64,000 bases of DNA from Catenibacillus scindens (GTDB lineage: Bacteria > Bacillota > Clostridia > Lachnospirales > Lachnospiraceae). Below the pieces are notes generated by a model that did no database searches, was not told where the DNA came from, and saw only the letters and a list, made by a program, of their open reading frames with translations. Position 1 is the first letter of the stretch. Each line of letters starts with the position of its first letter. The stretch is taken from assembly GCF_014202115.1 (NCBI RefSeq), contig NZ_JACHFW010000001.1:310001-374000 (forward strand), in the 5' to 3' direction. A program made the position numbers and the translations under genes. Below, one piece after another: positions 48,552 to 58,893 of the stretch.

Positions 48552-51500
48552 TTAGATGGACGCGATATCTACAACAGTCAGCGTGTCCATATTTTCACTT
48601 TCAATACTTGTCAGCAGCGCTTTGGCTGTGTCAAGGCTTGTAAGACAGGTGACGCCGGTCTCAATGGCGTTTCGGCGGATAAGGAATCCGTCTCTTGTCT
48701 TATCCATGCCGTGTCCCTGAGTCGGTGTATCAATAACAAGATCCACAACGCCGTCCAGGATCAGATCCAAAGCATTGGGTGATCCGTCGGAGATCTTCCT
48801 GATCTTAATGGCAGGAACGCCTCCCGCAATGAGGGCATCCGCTGTGGAGCGGGTAGCATAGATCGTATAGCCGATAGCCGCAAAGCGGGCTGCGATGGGG
48901 ACAAGTTCCGCCTTGTCGCTGTCCTTTACGGTGCAGATCATCTTCTTTGTCCGCGGAAGATTAATGCCTGCTCCCAGGAAGGATTTATAGAGAGCTTCAT
49001 TAAAGGTTTTGGCAATGCCGAGAACTTCTCCCGTGGATTTCATCTCCGGGCCGAGACTTGTCTCAGCTCCCCGAAGCTTTTCAAAGGAGAATACCGGCTG
49101 CTTAATGGCAATATAGTCGGATTTTTTCTGAAGTCCCGGCTTATATCCCAGCTCAGCGATAGTCTTGCCAACAATAACCTTAGAGGCAATATCCACAATA
49201 GGAATGCCGGTCACTTTGCTGATATAAGGCACGGTACGGCTGGAACGGGGGTTGACTTCGATAACATACACCTGGTCTTCATGGACGATAAACTGTATGT
49301 TTAAAAGGCCTTTTACATGAAGGGCTCTGGCCAGTCTGGCGGTATAATCCTCGATCTGTTCAATAATAGGGTCGGACAATGTCTGTGCCGGATAAACGGA
49401 AATACTGTCGCCGGAGTGAATGCCTGCCCGCTCAATATGTTCCATAATACCCGGAATCAAAACATCCTTGCCGTCGCACACGCCGTCCACTTCCACTTCC
49501 TTGCCCATAAGATATTTATCTACAAGGATGGGATGTTCCTGGACTTCCCGGTTAATGATCTGCATAAACTCCACAATATCCCCGTCGTTGACAGCGATCT
49601 GCATACCCTGTCCGCCCAGAACATAGGATGGGCGCACCAAAACGGGATAACCAAGCATATTAGCGGCTTTTAAGGCCTCCTCAGTGGTGTATACTGTTGT
49701 ACCCTGAGGGCGTGGGATCTTGCACTGTTCAAGGATCTCGTCAAACAGCTCGCGGTCTTCCGCCGCGTCCACATCCTCGGCGGCGGTGCCAAGGATAGGA
49801 ACGCCCATTTTCATTACAGCCTGGGTCAATTTGATAGCTGTCTGTCCGCCAAACTGGACAACAGCGCCGTCAGGTTTTTCCAGACGGACAATATTTTCCA
49901 CATCCTCCGGCGTCAACGGTTCAAAATAAAGTTTATCGGCGATATCAAAGTCTGTACTTACAGTTTCCGGATTGTTATTGACGATAATCGTCTCATAGCC
50001 GCACTCTTTTAATGCCCACACACAGTGAACAGAACAGTAGTCAAACTCAATACCCTGTCCGATACGGATGGGACCGGAACCAAGGACAAGGACTTTCTTG
50101 CGCATCTCATCCCGCTCCACCTCATTTTCGCTGCCAAAGCAGGAATAATAGTAAGGCGTCTCCGACTCAAACTCAGCGGCGCATGTATCTACCATTTTAA
50201 AGGAGGCAATGATATCATTGCGGTAGCGCATGGACTTCACCTGGGCCTCAGACAATCCTGTAAGCTGGGCGATCACCCGGTCAGGGAACTCGATCCTTTT
50301 AGCCTCTTTTAACAGTTCCGGCGTCAGCTCCTCGGTTTTCAGCCGATGCTCCATATCTACCAGATTTTTGATCTTATATAAAAACCACATGTCGATCTTA
50401 TTGATCTCATGAATATGCTCCAGGGAATACCCACGGCGGATGGCCTCGGCGATACAGAACAGACGGTGGTCATCAATGGCGTAAAGCTGTTTTTCCAGCT
50501 CCTCATCGGTCAGTTTATCGAAATCTCCATAGTGAAGGCTGTAAATATTCTGCTCCAGAGAGCGGAGAGCTTTCATAAGAGCCCCCTCAAAGTTCGTGCA
50601 GATACTCATAACTTCGCCGGTGGCTTTCATCTGTGTGGTAAGTGTACGTTTCGCGCTGACAAACTTATCAAAAGGCCATTTTGGAATTTTAACAACAACA
50701 TAGTCCAGAGCCGGCTCAAAGCTGGCAAAAGTCTTGCCGGTCACGGCGTTTTTGATTTCATCCAGAGCATAGCCTAAAGCGATCTTTGCCGCCACTTTTG
50801 CGATTGGATATCCGGTAGCCTTTGAAGCCAAAGCGGAAGAACGGCTGACACGGGGATTCACCTCAATGACACAATACTCAAAGCTGTCCGGTTTTAAAGC
50901 GTACTGAACGTTGCAGCCGCCCTGGATGTTCAGTTCTGTAATGATCTTTAATGCGGATGTACGCAGCATCTGGTATTCTTTGTCCGCCAGAGTCTGAGAC
51001 GGGGCCACAACAATACTGTCGCCGGTGTGAACGCCGACCGGGTCAATATTTTCCATGTTGCAGACAGTAATACAGTTGCCGTAGCTGTCCCGCATCACTT
51101 CATACTCAATCTCTTTCCAGCCGCCAATATACCGCTCTACAAGAACCTGGCCCACACGGCTTAATCTCAGACCGTTGGTGGCAATGTCGTGAAGTTCCTG
51201 CATATTGTGGGCGATACCGCCGCCGCTGCCTCCAAGTGTATAGGCCGGGCGGATAACCACAGGGAACCCGATCTTTTGGGCGAAATCAATACAGCCCTGG
51301 AGGGTTGTGCAGACCTCACTGGGAGCGCAGGGCTCGCCGATCTTCTCCATAGTTTCCTTGAAGGCCAGCCGGTCTTCCGCTTTTTTAATGGTCTCGGAAG
51401 ATGTTCCGATCATCTCAACCTGATGCTCTTTTAAAAATCCGGCCTCATCCAATTCCATGGCGATATTTAAAGCTGCCTGGCCCCCCAGTGTAGGCAGGAT

Positions 51501-51755
51501 GCTGTCCGGTTCTTCTTTAATAATGATCTTTTTCAAAACCTCCGCGTTTAACGGCTCAATGTAAACCTTATCGGCAATATTTTTATCAGTCATAATGGTT
51601 GCCGGATTGGAATTGACCAGCACAACTTCAATGCCTTCTTCCTTTAAAGAACGGCATGCCTGTGTTCCGGCGTAATCAAACTCTGCTGCCTGTCCGATAA
51701 CAATGGGACCGGAACCGATGACTAAAACCTTTTTGATATTATTCTTCTTCGGCAT
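48552..51755 (-). CDS. carB: Carbamoyl-phosphate synthase large subunit
   Basis: The 1067-residue subunit makes carbamoyl phosphate from bicarbonate, ammonia and two ATP for pyrimidine and arginine synthesis. It has two ATP-grasp halves, each opening with a glycine-rich [13 protein letters not shown] / [13 protein letters not shown] motif, and a C-terminal MGS allosteric domain (about the last 130 residues). Its start overlaps the carA stop by 17 bases. Full length and motifs indicate a working enzyme. It ends in a strong hairpin terminator. Confidence 0.98.
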   Translation of the reverse strand: MPKKNNIKKVLVIGSGPIVIGQAAEFDYAGTQACRSLKEEGIEVVLVNSNPATIMTDKNIADKVYIEPLNAEVLKKIIIKEEPDSILPTLGGQAALNIAMELDEAGFLKEHQVEMIGTSSETIKKAEDRLAFKETMEKIGEPCAPSEVCTTLQGCIDFAQKIGFPVVIRPAYTLGGSGGGIAHNMQELHDIATNGLRLSRVGQVLVERYIGGWKEIEYEVMRDSYGNCITVCNMENIDPVGVHTGDSIVVAPSQTLADKEYQMLRTSALKIITELNIQGGCNVQYALKPDSFEYCVIEVNPRVSRSSALASKATGYPIAKVAAKIALGYALDEIKNAVTGKTFASFEPALDYVVVKIPKWPFDKFVSAKRTLTTQMKATGEVMSICTNFEGALMKALRSLEQNIYSLHYGDFDKLTDEELEKQLYAIDDHRLFCIAEAIRRGYSLEHIHEINKIDMWFLYKIKNLVDMEHRLKTEELTPELLKEAKRIEFPDRVIAQLTGLSEAQVKSMRYRNDIIASFKMVDTCAAEFESETPYYYSCFGSENEVERDEMRKKVLVLGSGPIRIGQGIEFDYCSVHCVWALKECGYETIIVNNNPETVSTDFDIADKLYFEPLTPEDVENIVRLEKPDGAVVQFGGQTAIKLTQAVMKMGVPILGTAAEDVDAAEDRELFDEILEQCKIPRPQGTTVYTTEEALKAANMLGYPVLVRPSYVLGGQGMQIAVNDGDIVEFMQIINREVQEHPILVDKYLMGKEVEVDGVCDGKDVLIPGIMEHIERAGIHSGDSISVYPAQTLSDPIIEQIEDYTARLARALHVKGLLNIQFIVHEDQVYVIEVNPRSSRTVPYISKVTGIPIVDIASKVIVGKTIAELGYKPGLQKKSDYIAIKQPVFSFEKLRGAETSLGPEMKSTGEVLGIAKTFNEALYKSFLGAGINLPRTKKMICTVKDSDKAELVPIAARFAAIGYTIYATRSTADALIAGGVPAIKIRKISDGSPNALDLILDGVVDLVIDTPTQGHGMDKTRDGFLIRRNAIETGVTCLTSLDTAKALLTSIESENMDTLTVVDIASI

Positions 51756-52851
51756 TTTTACAAACCTCCATCATATTGATAAAACGGTCAAAGAGGAACG
51801 CGGTATCCTGAGGCCCTCCACAGGCTTCCGGGTGGAATTGGACAGTAAATACATCCTTCCCAAGATAGTGAAGTCCTTCTGTTGTGGCATCATTGGCATT
51901 TCTGAAACTGACTTCAGCCACATCATCGGGCACTGTCCGGTCAGCGACAACATAACCATGATTCTGGGTGGAAATATATACCCGTCCGGTCTCAAGATCT
52001 TTTACCGGATGGTTGGCGCCACGGTGCCCCCACTTCATTTTTCGGGTATCGGCGCCGTTGGCCAGAGCAAGAAGCTGATGGCCCAGGCAGATACCAAACA
52101 TAGGGATATCTGAATCAAACATTTTCTTAACTTCAGCAATGATGGGGCCGCAGTCCTTAGGGTCTCCCGGTCCGTTAGAGAGCATGATCCCGTCAGGCGC
52201 TGACTGCAAGATTTCTTCCGCGGAAGTGTAGGCCGGGTAGATGGTCACATCGCATCCTCTTCTGGACAGCTCGCCGGCAATATTTTTCTTAGCGCCAAAA
52301 TCCATGAGAGCTACTTTAAGACGTGGGCCATCCCAATCCTTGGGCACATCCGCCGGAACAAATCCCGTTTCTTTGCAGGTAACTCTGCCCACAACATCGT
52401 GAGCCTTAAAAGCCTTTATTTTGGGGAGAACTTCTTCAAGATCAAAATTCTCATTGGTGGTGATCATGCCATTCATGGTTCCCTGGGTTCTTAAAATCTT
52501 TGTAAGGGCGCGGGTATCAATGCCCTCGATTCCGGGAATGTCATGGGCTTTTAAAAACTGTTCAAGGGCTGTCTCACTGCGGAAATTGCTGGGTTCCCGG
52601 CACAGTTCCCGCACAATAAAGCCGTCCGGCCAGGGCAGCTCATCCTCCATATCTTCACAACATACGCCATAGTTGCCAATTAAAGGATATGTCATTACCA
52701 CAGCCTCTCCGGCATAGGATGGGTCTGTCAGAATCTCAAGATAGCCTGTCATTGAAGTATTGAATACAATTTCACTGATGGTTTCTTTTACCGCGCCAAT
52801 GCTTCTGCCTTCAAAAACATGCCCGTCCGCCAGTATTAAAAAAGCTTTCAT
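51739..52851 (-). CDS. carA: Carbamoyl-phosphate synthase small subunit
   Basis: The 370-residue glutaminase subunit supplies ammonia to CarB. The class I amidotransferase triad is visible as the Cys nucleophile in [13 protein letters not shown] and the His in [13 protein letters not shown] with Glu following. The N-terminal domain has [19 protein letters not shown] 52851 begins the conserved [10 protein letters not shown]; a TTG seven codons earlier is possible. Its leader of about 160 bases contains two hairpins, one being the dispersed repeat, so attenuation or RNA-level control is plausible. Confidence 0.97.
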   Translation of the reverse strand: MKAFLILADGHVFEGRSIGAVKETISEIVFNTSMTGYLEILTDPSYAGEAVVMTYPLIGNYGVCCEDMEDELPWPDGFIVRELCREPSNFRSETALEQFLKAHDIPGIEGIDTRALTKILRTQGTMNGMITTNENFDLEEVLPKIKAFKAHDVVGRVTCKETGFVPADVPKDWDGPRLKVALMDFGAKKNIAGELSRRGCDVTIYPAYTSAEEILQSAPDGIMLSNGPGDPKDCGPIIAEVKKMFDSDIPMFGICLGHQLLALANGADTRKMKWGHRGANHPVKDLETGRVYISTQNHGYVVADRTVPDDVAEVSFRNANDATTEGLHYLGKDVFTVQFHPEACGGPQDTAFLFDRFINMMEVCKNAEEE

Positions 52852-52879
52852 CTCATCACCTGTTCCTTTCAACGCATTT

Positions 52880-52930
52880 TAATGATGAAGGCATCAAAAG
52901 ATATTTTGACGCCTATGATACACGGATCGC
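52880..52930 (+). repeat. Dispersed structured repeat, copy B (carA leader)
   Basis: Contains ATATTTTGACGCCTATGATA and matches the glmM-leader copy (2240-2180, minus) over about 45 bases. It is antisense to copy A relative to the downstream gene, but the hairpin forms on either strand. Confidence 0.55.
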
Positions 52931-53171
52931 TTGGTGCTGACGCTTGTATCATTTTAATTGTCGCAGGCTTACTTGCCGGCTATGTATGTATATGCATATA
53001 AATAGCTATTTTTTGGAATAATTATACATTTTATGCATATTTTTTCAAAAAAAAAGAGGATCTACAACTTTAAGTGTATAAAAATACGATTCACCCCTTT
53101 GTAAACCCAACTTCTTCTTAAACTTTCAAAAGTATATCATACTCTCAGAGATAATACAAGTCATTTTATCC

Positions 53172-53206
53172 CTAAATAAAATTTAGGTCGCATAAATTTT
53201 ATTTAG
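53172..53206. promoter_or_regulatory. Perfect 14-bp AT-rich inverted repeat upstream of the SpoIID-like gene
   Basis: CTAAATAAAATTTA (53172-53185) pairs with TAAATTTTATTTAG (53193-53206), loop GGTCGCA. It is 65 bases before ATG 53272 and could be an operator or a transcript-end hairpin. Confidence 0.5.
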
Positions 53207-53271
53207 CAAACATTTTCCAGCCAACCTTCATACAATAAAAACAGAACAAAATTTTAAGGAGTTTTCTCTTT

Positions 53272-54555
53272 ATGACTGATCCCTCCCAATCCCGTCCTGC
53301 CATCCTTTGTCCGGCCCAGGTCGGCACCCAGTCTATGGGACGACTGAAAATATCTATCACGTCAGGCTCCGGATACACCCCTGTGGCCGGTGCCACCATC
53401 CGAATCTCATATATGGGAAATCCGGATCAGATAATTGAAGAAGTGACCACCAATGAATCCGGTCAAACCCAGACCATCGAGCTTCCCGCCCCTAACCGGG
53501 ATTATTCTCTGGAACCTGAAGCAAATCAGCCTTACAGCCAGTACACATTAACTGCCTTGGCCCCAGGATACGATGAACAGGTGGTGGCCGGCACCCAGCT
53601 TCTATCCGGGGAGACTGCCATTCAGGAAATCCGTATGGCGCCCTCCAGGAACAACCCTTCGGGAAGAAATATTGTCATCCCCGCCCACACTCTTTACGGC
53701 GATTACCCGCCAAAGATTCCCGAAGATGAGATCAAGCCAGTGAACGAGAGCGGCGAGATTGTTTTAAGCCGGGTGGTGATCCCGGAAACTGTAGTTGTTC
53801 ACGACGGCCCGCCCTCGGACAGCGCTGCCAACAATTACTATGTGCCCTACAAAGAGTATATAAAAAACGTGGCCTCCAGCGAGATCTATGCCACCTGGCC
53901 GGAGGCCACTATCTACGCCAATGTTCTGGCCATCATGTCCTTTACACTGAACCGGGTATATACGGAATGGTACAGAAATAAAGGATATAACTTTACCATT
54001 ACCTCCTCCACCGCCTACGACCACTTCTTTGTCTATGGCAGGAACATCTTTGAAAATATTTCCCAGGTGGTGGACAGTATTTTTCCCAACTACCTGTCCC
54101 GTCCCAACGTGCGCCAGCCCATCCTGACCCAGTACTGCGACGGCAAGCGAGTCACCTGCCCGGACTGGATGAGCCAGTGGGGTTCCAAAGCGCTGGGAGA
54201 TCAGGGCTATTCTGCCATTGAAATCCTCCGCTACTATTACGGCGATTCCATGTACATTAACTGGGCTCCCCAGATCAGCGGCATCCCATCTTCCTGGCCG
54301 GGAAGCGATCTGACCATTGGCTCCCGTGGAGAAAAAGTTCTCCAGATGCAGGAACAGCTTAACCGCATTGCCAGGAATTATCCGGCTCTGCCAACCATTG
54401 CCGCCGACGGCATTTACGGTCCGGCAACAGCCAACGCTGTGAGAAAATTTCAGGAGATTTTTGACCTGCCTGTTACCGGGGTGGTGGACTACGCCACATG
54501 GTATAAGATCAGCCAGATTTATGTGGGCGTAAGCCGGATCGCGGAACTTAGCTGA
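53272..54555 (+). CDS. SpoIID-like/peptidoglycan-binding protein
   Basis: The 427-residue protein has an N-terminal beta-rich domain of the carboxypeptidase-regulatory/prealbumin type (GYTPVAGATIRISYM, about residues 25-120). A middle region resembles the SpoIID/LytB fold (ATIYANVLAIMSFTLNRVY, and DWMSQWGSKALGDQGYSAIEILRYYYG). A C-terminal peptidoglycan-binding repeat follows (IGSRGEKVLQMQEQLNRIA, ADGIYGPATANAVRKFQ). No signal peptide is seen, unlike SpoIID itself. Such proteins are associated with spore cortex or wall remodelling in Clostridia. ATG 53272 has AAGGAG before it. Confidence 0.75.
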   Translation: MTDPSQSRPAILCPAQVGTQSMGRLKISITSGSGYTPVAGATIRISYMGNPDQIIEEVTTNESGQTQTIELPAPNRDYSLEPEANQPYSQYTLTALAPGYDEQVVAGTQLLSGETAIQEIRMAPSRNNPSGRNIVIPAHTLYGDYPPKIPEDEIKPVNESGEIVLSRVVIPETVVVHDGPPSDSAANNYYVPYKEYIKNVASSEIYATWPEATIYANVLAIMSFTLNRVYTEWYRNKGYNFTITSSTAYDHFFVYGRNIFENISQVVDSIFPNYLSRPNVRQPILTQYCDGKRVTCPDWMSQWGSKALGDQGYSAIEILRYYYGDSMYINWAPQISGIPSSWPGSDLTIGSRGEKVLQMQEQLNRIARNYPALPTIAADGIYGPATANAVRKFQEIFDLPVTGVVDYATWYKISQIYVGVSRIAELS

Positions 54556-54898
54556 TCAAAGTCTGACTGTTTATTTTATTAAATATGGGGCAGGGATGTT
54601 TCTTTTAAAACATCCCTGCCCCGGTTAATGTAAATCGCTCGCTCCCAAAAGCAGGCTTTGGCTTTGCATCTGTCAATGGATATCTCTAACCGTACTTGAC
54701 ATCCGAAAGTTTTTTGATATGATAATATCCTGAATAATTTAAAAAGCCTGAATTGATACAAACCTTTAACCATAACAGATAATGAATAACATAAGGGCAA
54801 ACTTGGACATAAACAATAAACTTTAACATTGACCTCATATTAAATTCTAATACACACATTTTATATTTCTGAATATATTCATATCACGGAAAATCAGC
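54556..54898. other. AT-rich intergenic region with terminator
   Basis: After the SpoIID-like gene, GGGGCAGGGATGTTT (54587-54601) pairs with AAACATCCCTGCCCC (54608-54622), a strong hairpin without a clear T-run on the plus strand. The rest of the gap is AT-rich; I see no supported gene in it. Confidence 0.6.
54587..54622 (+). terminator. Hairpin after the SpoIID-like gene
   Basis: A perfect 15-bp stem with a TCTTTT loop, 30 bases after the stop. The absence of a following T-run leaves termination efficiency uncertain. Confidence 0.6.
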
Positions 54899-55402
54899 TT
54901 ACAGATTAATATCAAAATTGTATGTGCTGTTGACAAGGTTCAGCTTTGACTGAATTTCCAAAATTCTTTCATACATATCCCTTCCCAGCTTTTTTGCTTC
55001 CTCAATATTATAATTAGTATACGTATATTCAATCTCGCCTTTATACTGGGTACGGTTCCGGGTTTTTGGCTGTCTGTTTCCAAGATCAGCAAAGTAGCCG
55101 TAATTATTATTTAATGTGGCCATAAGAACCAGAGCTTCATCCACAGTGATATTTTCTTCAGGAAGAAGTGTGGTTGTATTAAATACATTTCTTGCATGTT
55201 TGATCTTGCGGATTCTATCATCAATGCTGCGGATAGCATCAACCGTAGCTGAGAAATCAAAATCCGGCCGCAATTCTTCCGGGTCACCCTCGGACACGGC
55301 CACGACAAACGTTGCCAGTTTATTAATCTGATCTATAAGCTGTTTTCGTTCTTCACCTAATGAATGGATTAACTTTTGCGCTCCGTCAGGTGTAAGTTTC
55401 AT
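54899..55402 (-). CDS. Conserved hypothetical protein, DIP1984-like
   Basis: The 167-residue cytoplasmic protein is largely helical: EERKQLIDQINKLATFVVAV at the start, a mid RIRKIKHARNVFNTTTLL segment and a C-terminal AKKLGRDMYERILEIQSKLN. The pattern of paired helices around an INKL/NTTTLL core recalls the DIP1984 (septicolysin-like) family, but the similarity is weak by eye and function is unknown. ATG 55402 has AGGAGT before it. It follows the P-type ATPase gene on the same strand after 76 bases. Confidence 0.6.
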   Translation of the reverse strand: MKLTPDGAQKLIHSLGEERKQLIDQINKLATFVVAVSEGDPEELRPDFDFSATVDAIRSIDDRIRKIKHARNVFNTTTLLPEENITVDEALVLMATLNNNYGYFADLGNRQPKTRNRTQYKGEIEYTYTNYNIEEAKKLGRDMYERILEIQSKLNLVNSTYNFDINL

Positions 55403-55478
55403 ATGGGACTCCTTTCTTATCTGCCGGCTCTGTGAAATACTCACAGAGCCGGCGCCGCTTTTACAGTTTTTCCGGGCC

Positions 55479-57839
55479 TCACCCCTCCTCCATAACAGTC
55501 TTTTTCTTTTTATGCCGGATAGAAGTGAGGCGGCGCATCATTGTCATAAAGCCGTTCATCATCGGATAAGTGATGGCGACCACCGGAATCACAAAAATCA
55601 TACGCCACTGGAAAATAGTGGTGACGCTGAAAAAGTCTCCGAAGAACAGGACGCCTCCCACTAAAACAACGCCGCAGACAATACACAGGATCTTCCGCTT
55701 CATGTTCAGCGGGCTGGATACCTTGATCAGGATGATCATACTGATGCTGCTGGCCACCAGCAGATTATAGGCAGACAAAACATCTGAACTCAGCGCGAAA
55801 AATGTTCCAAGAACCTGATTGATCAGCATGGAGATGACCATCACCAAGGCTCCCGGTAGAGCCACCTGCAGGACATTCTTTAAGAAACCGTCCTGGGTCA
55901 CCGTCTCCGTCTGCTCCAGCGCCAGGAAGAAACTTGGCAGGCCAATGGCCGCCGCGCTGATCAGGCTCAGGTGGATAGGCACAAACGGATAAGCCCGACC
56001 GATAATAATAAAAATCACATTTAAAAGGACGGAATATATAGTCTTTGTCAGATACAGAGCGCTGACACGCTCAATATTTGAGATGATCATGCGGCCCTCA
56101 CGGACAATATCCTGCATACAGGCAAAATCCGAATCCAGAAGAACGATATGGGCCACCTGCTTGGCCGCGTCAGATCCGGCCGCCATGGCGATACCGCAGT
56201 CCGCATCTTTCAAAGCCAAAACGTCGTTGACGCCATCGCCCACCATACCTACAACCTTGCCGTTGGCCTGGTAGGCTTTAATAATCCGCTGTTTCTGCTC
56301 CGGCGTTACCCGGCCATAGACGGTAATATCATCCACCATCTGACGCAGACGCTCATCGTCCTGGGGAAGCTGGGTGGCATCCACATATTTTTCACCGTCC
56401 GCAAGGCCGGCTTCCACGGCAATATGGGAAACCGTGGCCGGGTTATCCCCGGAAATAACTTTAACAGCTACATTTTGGCTGGCAAAATATTCAAAGGTTG
56501 CTCTGGCCTCTGTCCGGATACAGTCGGAGATCAGGATCAGTGCCAGGGGACTGACGCCCTCCACCTGCTCTTCCTCGCTGGAAATATATCGGGCGCTGGC
56601 CAGCAAAAGGACACGCAGTCCCTTTTCTGAATAAACCTCCACCTGCTGGGCCAGGGATTCATTGCCCTTCATAATAAATTCCGGGGCGCCTAACACATAA
56701 GCGCCGTGGTCTTTAAAGGAAATGGCGCGGAACTTTCTCGCCGATGAGAATGGAATGGCATCCGTAATCTCCCACTCTTTTGTATCGGTAAAATAATTCA
56801 TCAGCGCCGTCTGGGTATTATTGACGTCATCGAAGGCAAAGGCGATCTCATTCATGATCGTCCGGATTTCCTCCACAGACAGCTCCGACAGAGGGATCAG
56901 ATCAGTGACCTGAAGGTCCCCGGTGGTAATAGTTCCCGTCTTATCAGTACACAGTACATTTACCCTGGCAAGAGCCTCGATGGCTTCCATCTCCTGGACA
57001 AGGGCCCGCTTTCCCGCCAGACGCCCCACGCCAAGGATAAAAGAAATACTTGTTAAAAGCACCAGCCCCTCAGGAATCATACCGATGACACCGGCAACAG
57101 TGTTCACCAGGGCGTCGGAAAGGGTCATTCCTGCCACATTCAGTTGGGAGATAAACAACAGGATACCTACGGGAATGATAATAAACCCAACGGTCTTAAT
57201 AATCCGTTTAATTGAGTCCTGCATCTCAGAGGTGGCCCGCTTTTTATCTTTCGCCTGGTTGGCCAGCACTGTGGCATAGTTATCCTTACCTACATGTTCT
57301 ACCCGTGCCAGGCCGCTGCCAGCAACCAGATAACTTCCGGAAAACAGCGTATCTCCCTGTTTCTTTTTCACCGGACGGGATTCACCGGTAATCATGGACT
57401 CGTTGACCTCAATGCCAGTGGATTCCAGCACAATACTGTCAGCGCTGATCTGATTGCCGCTCTCCACGGCGATCACATCATCCATAACGATCTGGTCAAT
57501 GGGAATCTCCTTCCGCTTTCCGTCCCGAAGCACTGTAGCCTTTGTCGCTGTAATCACCGAAAGGCCGTCCACCAGCTTCTTTACCTTCAGCTCCTGAAAA
57601 ATACCGATAATGGTATTAATAATAATGATGGCCATAAAGGTAAGATTTTTAATCTGTCCGGAGACAACAACCAAAGCGCCTAAAAATATATTCAGGAAGT
57701 TAAAATAGGTCAGCGAATGGGTCCGTATGATCTGGCCTGTAGTTTTGGACACGCTTGTATTTGTTTCATTGACAAGGCCCTTGGAGATCCGTTCCCGGAC
57801 CTCTTTTTCAGAAAGGCCGCTATATCCTTCTTTTTCCAT
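55479..57839 (-). CDS. Cation-transporting P-type ATPase (CtpE-like)
   Basis: The 786-residue membrane pump has the P-type core: TGES-like actuator SMITGESRPVKK, phosphorylation motif CTDKTGTITTG, KVISGDNPATV and hinge GMVGDGVNDVLALKDADCGIAM. About ten transmembrane helices are predicted, four before and six after the catalytic core in two groups. The missing CPC/APC metal motif and N-terminal heavy-metal domain argue against a copper or zinc pump; the layout resembles CtpE-type ATPases with calcium or magnesium substrates. It starts 40 bases after metA's stop and may be co-transcribed with it. Confidence 0.88.
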   Translation of the reverse strand: MEKEGYSGLSEKEVRERISKGLVNETNTSVSKTTGQIIRTHSLTYFNFLNIFLGALVVVSGQIKNLTFMAIIIINTIIGIFQELKVKKLVDGLSVITATKATVLRDGKRKEIPIDQIVMDDVIAVESGNQISADSIVLESTGIEVNESMITGESRPVKKKQGDTLFSGSYLVAGSGLARVEHVGKDNYATVLANQAKDKKRATSEMQDSIKRIIKTVGFIIIPVGILLFISQLNVAGMTLSDALVNTVAGVIGMIPEGLVLLTSISFILGVGRLAGKRALVQEMEAIEALARVNVLCTDKTGTITTGDLQVTDLIPLSELSVEEIRTIMNEIAFAFDDVNNTQTALMNYFTDTKEWEITDAIPFSSARKFRAISFKDHGAYVLGAPEFIMKGNESLAQQVEVYSEKGLRVLLLASARYISSEEEQVEGVSPLALILISDCIRTEARATFEYFASQNVAVKVISGDNPATVSHIAVEAGLADGEKYVDATQLPQDDERLRQMVDDITVYGRVTPEQKQRIIKAYQANGKVVGMVGDGVNDVLALKDADCGIAMAAGSDAAKQVAHIVLLDSDFACMQDIVREGRMIISNIERVSALYLTKTIYSVLLNVIFIIIGRAYPFVPIHLSLISAAAIGLPSFFLALEQTETVTQDGFLKNVLQVALPGALVMVISMLINQVLGTFFALSSDVLSAYNLLVASSISMIILIKVSSPLNMKRKILCIVCGVVLVGGVLFFGDFFSVTTIFQWRMIFVIPVVAITYPMMNGFMTMMRRLTSIRHKKKKTVMEEG

Positions 57840-57879
57840 AGATCTTTCTTCTTCCCTTTTAAATACCCTTCAAATGATC

Positions 57880-58788
57880 TTATTCAAGCTCATAGGGTGT
57901 TGTCTGATACACAAAATAATTCAGCCAGTTGGAATAAATCCACTGTCCGTGGGAACGCCATGTAAGCACCGGCTCCTTAGACGGGTCATCGTCTGGAAAA
58001 TAATGTTTGGGGATCTGGGGATTCATCCCTTTTTGCAGATCTCTGAAGTATTCCTTCTTCAATGTATCCGCGTCATACTCCGAATGTCCCATGACAAAAA
58101 ACTGGGAACCGCTCTCATTGCTCACCAGGTAAACGCCGGCCTCGTCAGACTCGGCCATAATGCGCAGATCCGGAACTTTTAAAATATCTTCAGCATGAAC
58201 CGTTGTATGTCTGGAGTGAGGCACATTAAAATATGTGTCCATTCCCCGAAACAGTCTGGATTTCGGATTGAGCATACGGTGTTTAAATACCCCGGACAGC
58301 TTCTGATCCAGCAGATGCTTTGGAATGCCGTAATGATGGTACAGCCCCGCCTGGGCGCCCCAGCAAATGTGAAAGGTAGAATGGACATTGTCCACACTCC
58401 AGTCCATGATCTGGCAAAGCTCGTCCCAGTACTCCACCTCCTCGAAATCCATAAGTTCCACCGGAGCCCCGGTAATAATCATCCCGTCATACCGGTGATC
58501 TTTAATCTCATCAAAGGTCTTGTAAAACGCCAGCATATGTTCCTCCGACGTATGCTTTGATGTGTAGGTGGACGTCTGGAGAAGCTCCACCTCAATCTGA
58601 AGGGGCGTATTGGACATACACCTTAAAATCTGAGTCTCCGTCTCAACCTTTGTGGGCATAAGATTTAAAATAATAATTTTCAGCGGACGGATATCCTGTG
58701 TCAGAGCCCGCTTCTGTGTCATTACAAAAATATGTTCATCTTCCAGAATCTGACGTGCCGGAAGATCATCGTCGATTTTAATTGGCAT
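57880..58788 (-). CDS. metA: Homoserine O-acetyltransferase (MetA family)
   Basis: The 302-residue MetA-family enzyme activates homoserine for methionine synthesis. The catalytic Cys is in [14 protein letters not shown] and the Glu/His pair in [12 protein letters not shown]. In the substrate-selecting loop the sequence is [14 protein letters not shown]; the Glu after APV (E. coli MetA has Gly) is the variant reported to prefer acetyl-CoA over succinyl-CoA. ATG 58788 has AAGGAGAAATTCAG before it. A monocistronic promoter lies immediately upstream and the mRNA starts with a small hairpin. Confidence 0.95.
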   Translation of the reverse strand: MPIKIDDDLPARQILEDEHIFVMTQKRALTQDIRPLKIIILNLMPTKVETETQILRCMSNTPLQIEVELLQTSTYTSKHTSEEHMLAFYKTFDEIKDHRYDGMIITGAPVELMDFEEVEYWDELCQIMDWSVDNVHSTFHICWGAQAGLYHHYGIPKHLLDQKLSGVFKHRMLNPKSRLFRGMDTYFNVPHSRHTTVHAEDILKVPDLRIMAESDEAGVYLVSNESGSQFFVMGHSEYDADTLKKEYFRDLQKGMNPQIPKHYFPDDDPSKEPVLTWRSHGQWIYSNWLNYFVYQTTPYELE

Positions 58789-58837
58789 CTGAATTTCTCC
58801 TTCTATATTAAAGGAGGCTAAAATTGCCTCCATCTTC

Positions 58838-58866
58838 ATTATATAAATTAAACTTTCAAATATCAA
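58838..58866 (-). promoter_or_regulatory. Promoter of metA
   Basis: TTGATA (58866-58861), 17 bases, TATAAT (58843-58838) on the minus strand. The transcript would begin with a hairpin GGAGGC-AATTTTA-GCCTCC just ahead of the ribosome site. No SAM riboswitch or T-box can fit. Confidence 0.78.
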
Positions 58867-58893
58867 CTGTCATTTCCTAAAGATTTCATAAAT

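Larger units (their letters stand above)
52852..53271. promoter_or_regulatory. carA leader and promoter, and intergenic region to the SpoIID-like gene
   Basis: No gene is supported in this 420-base gap. A carA promoter on the minus strand is TTGAAA (53048-53043), 16 bases, TATAAT (53026-53021). Its leader contains TGATACA/TGTATCA and AGGCGTC/GATGCCT hairpins (about 52880-52955). Closer to the rightward gene there is a perfect AT-rich inverted repeat at 53172-53206. Confidence 0.6.

Noticed and set aside
54579-54800. Possible small minus-strand protein after the SpoIID-like gene
   Set aside because: It overlaps a strong terminator hairpin and has no start signal.
58789-58893. SAM riboswitch or T-box before metA
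   Set aside because: The gap is only about 100 bases and holds a promoter plus one small hairpin.
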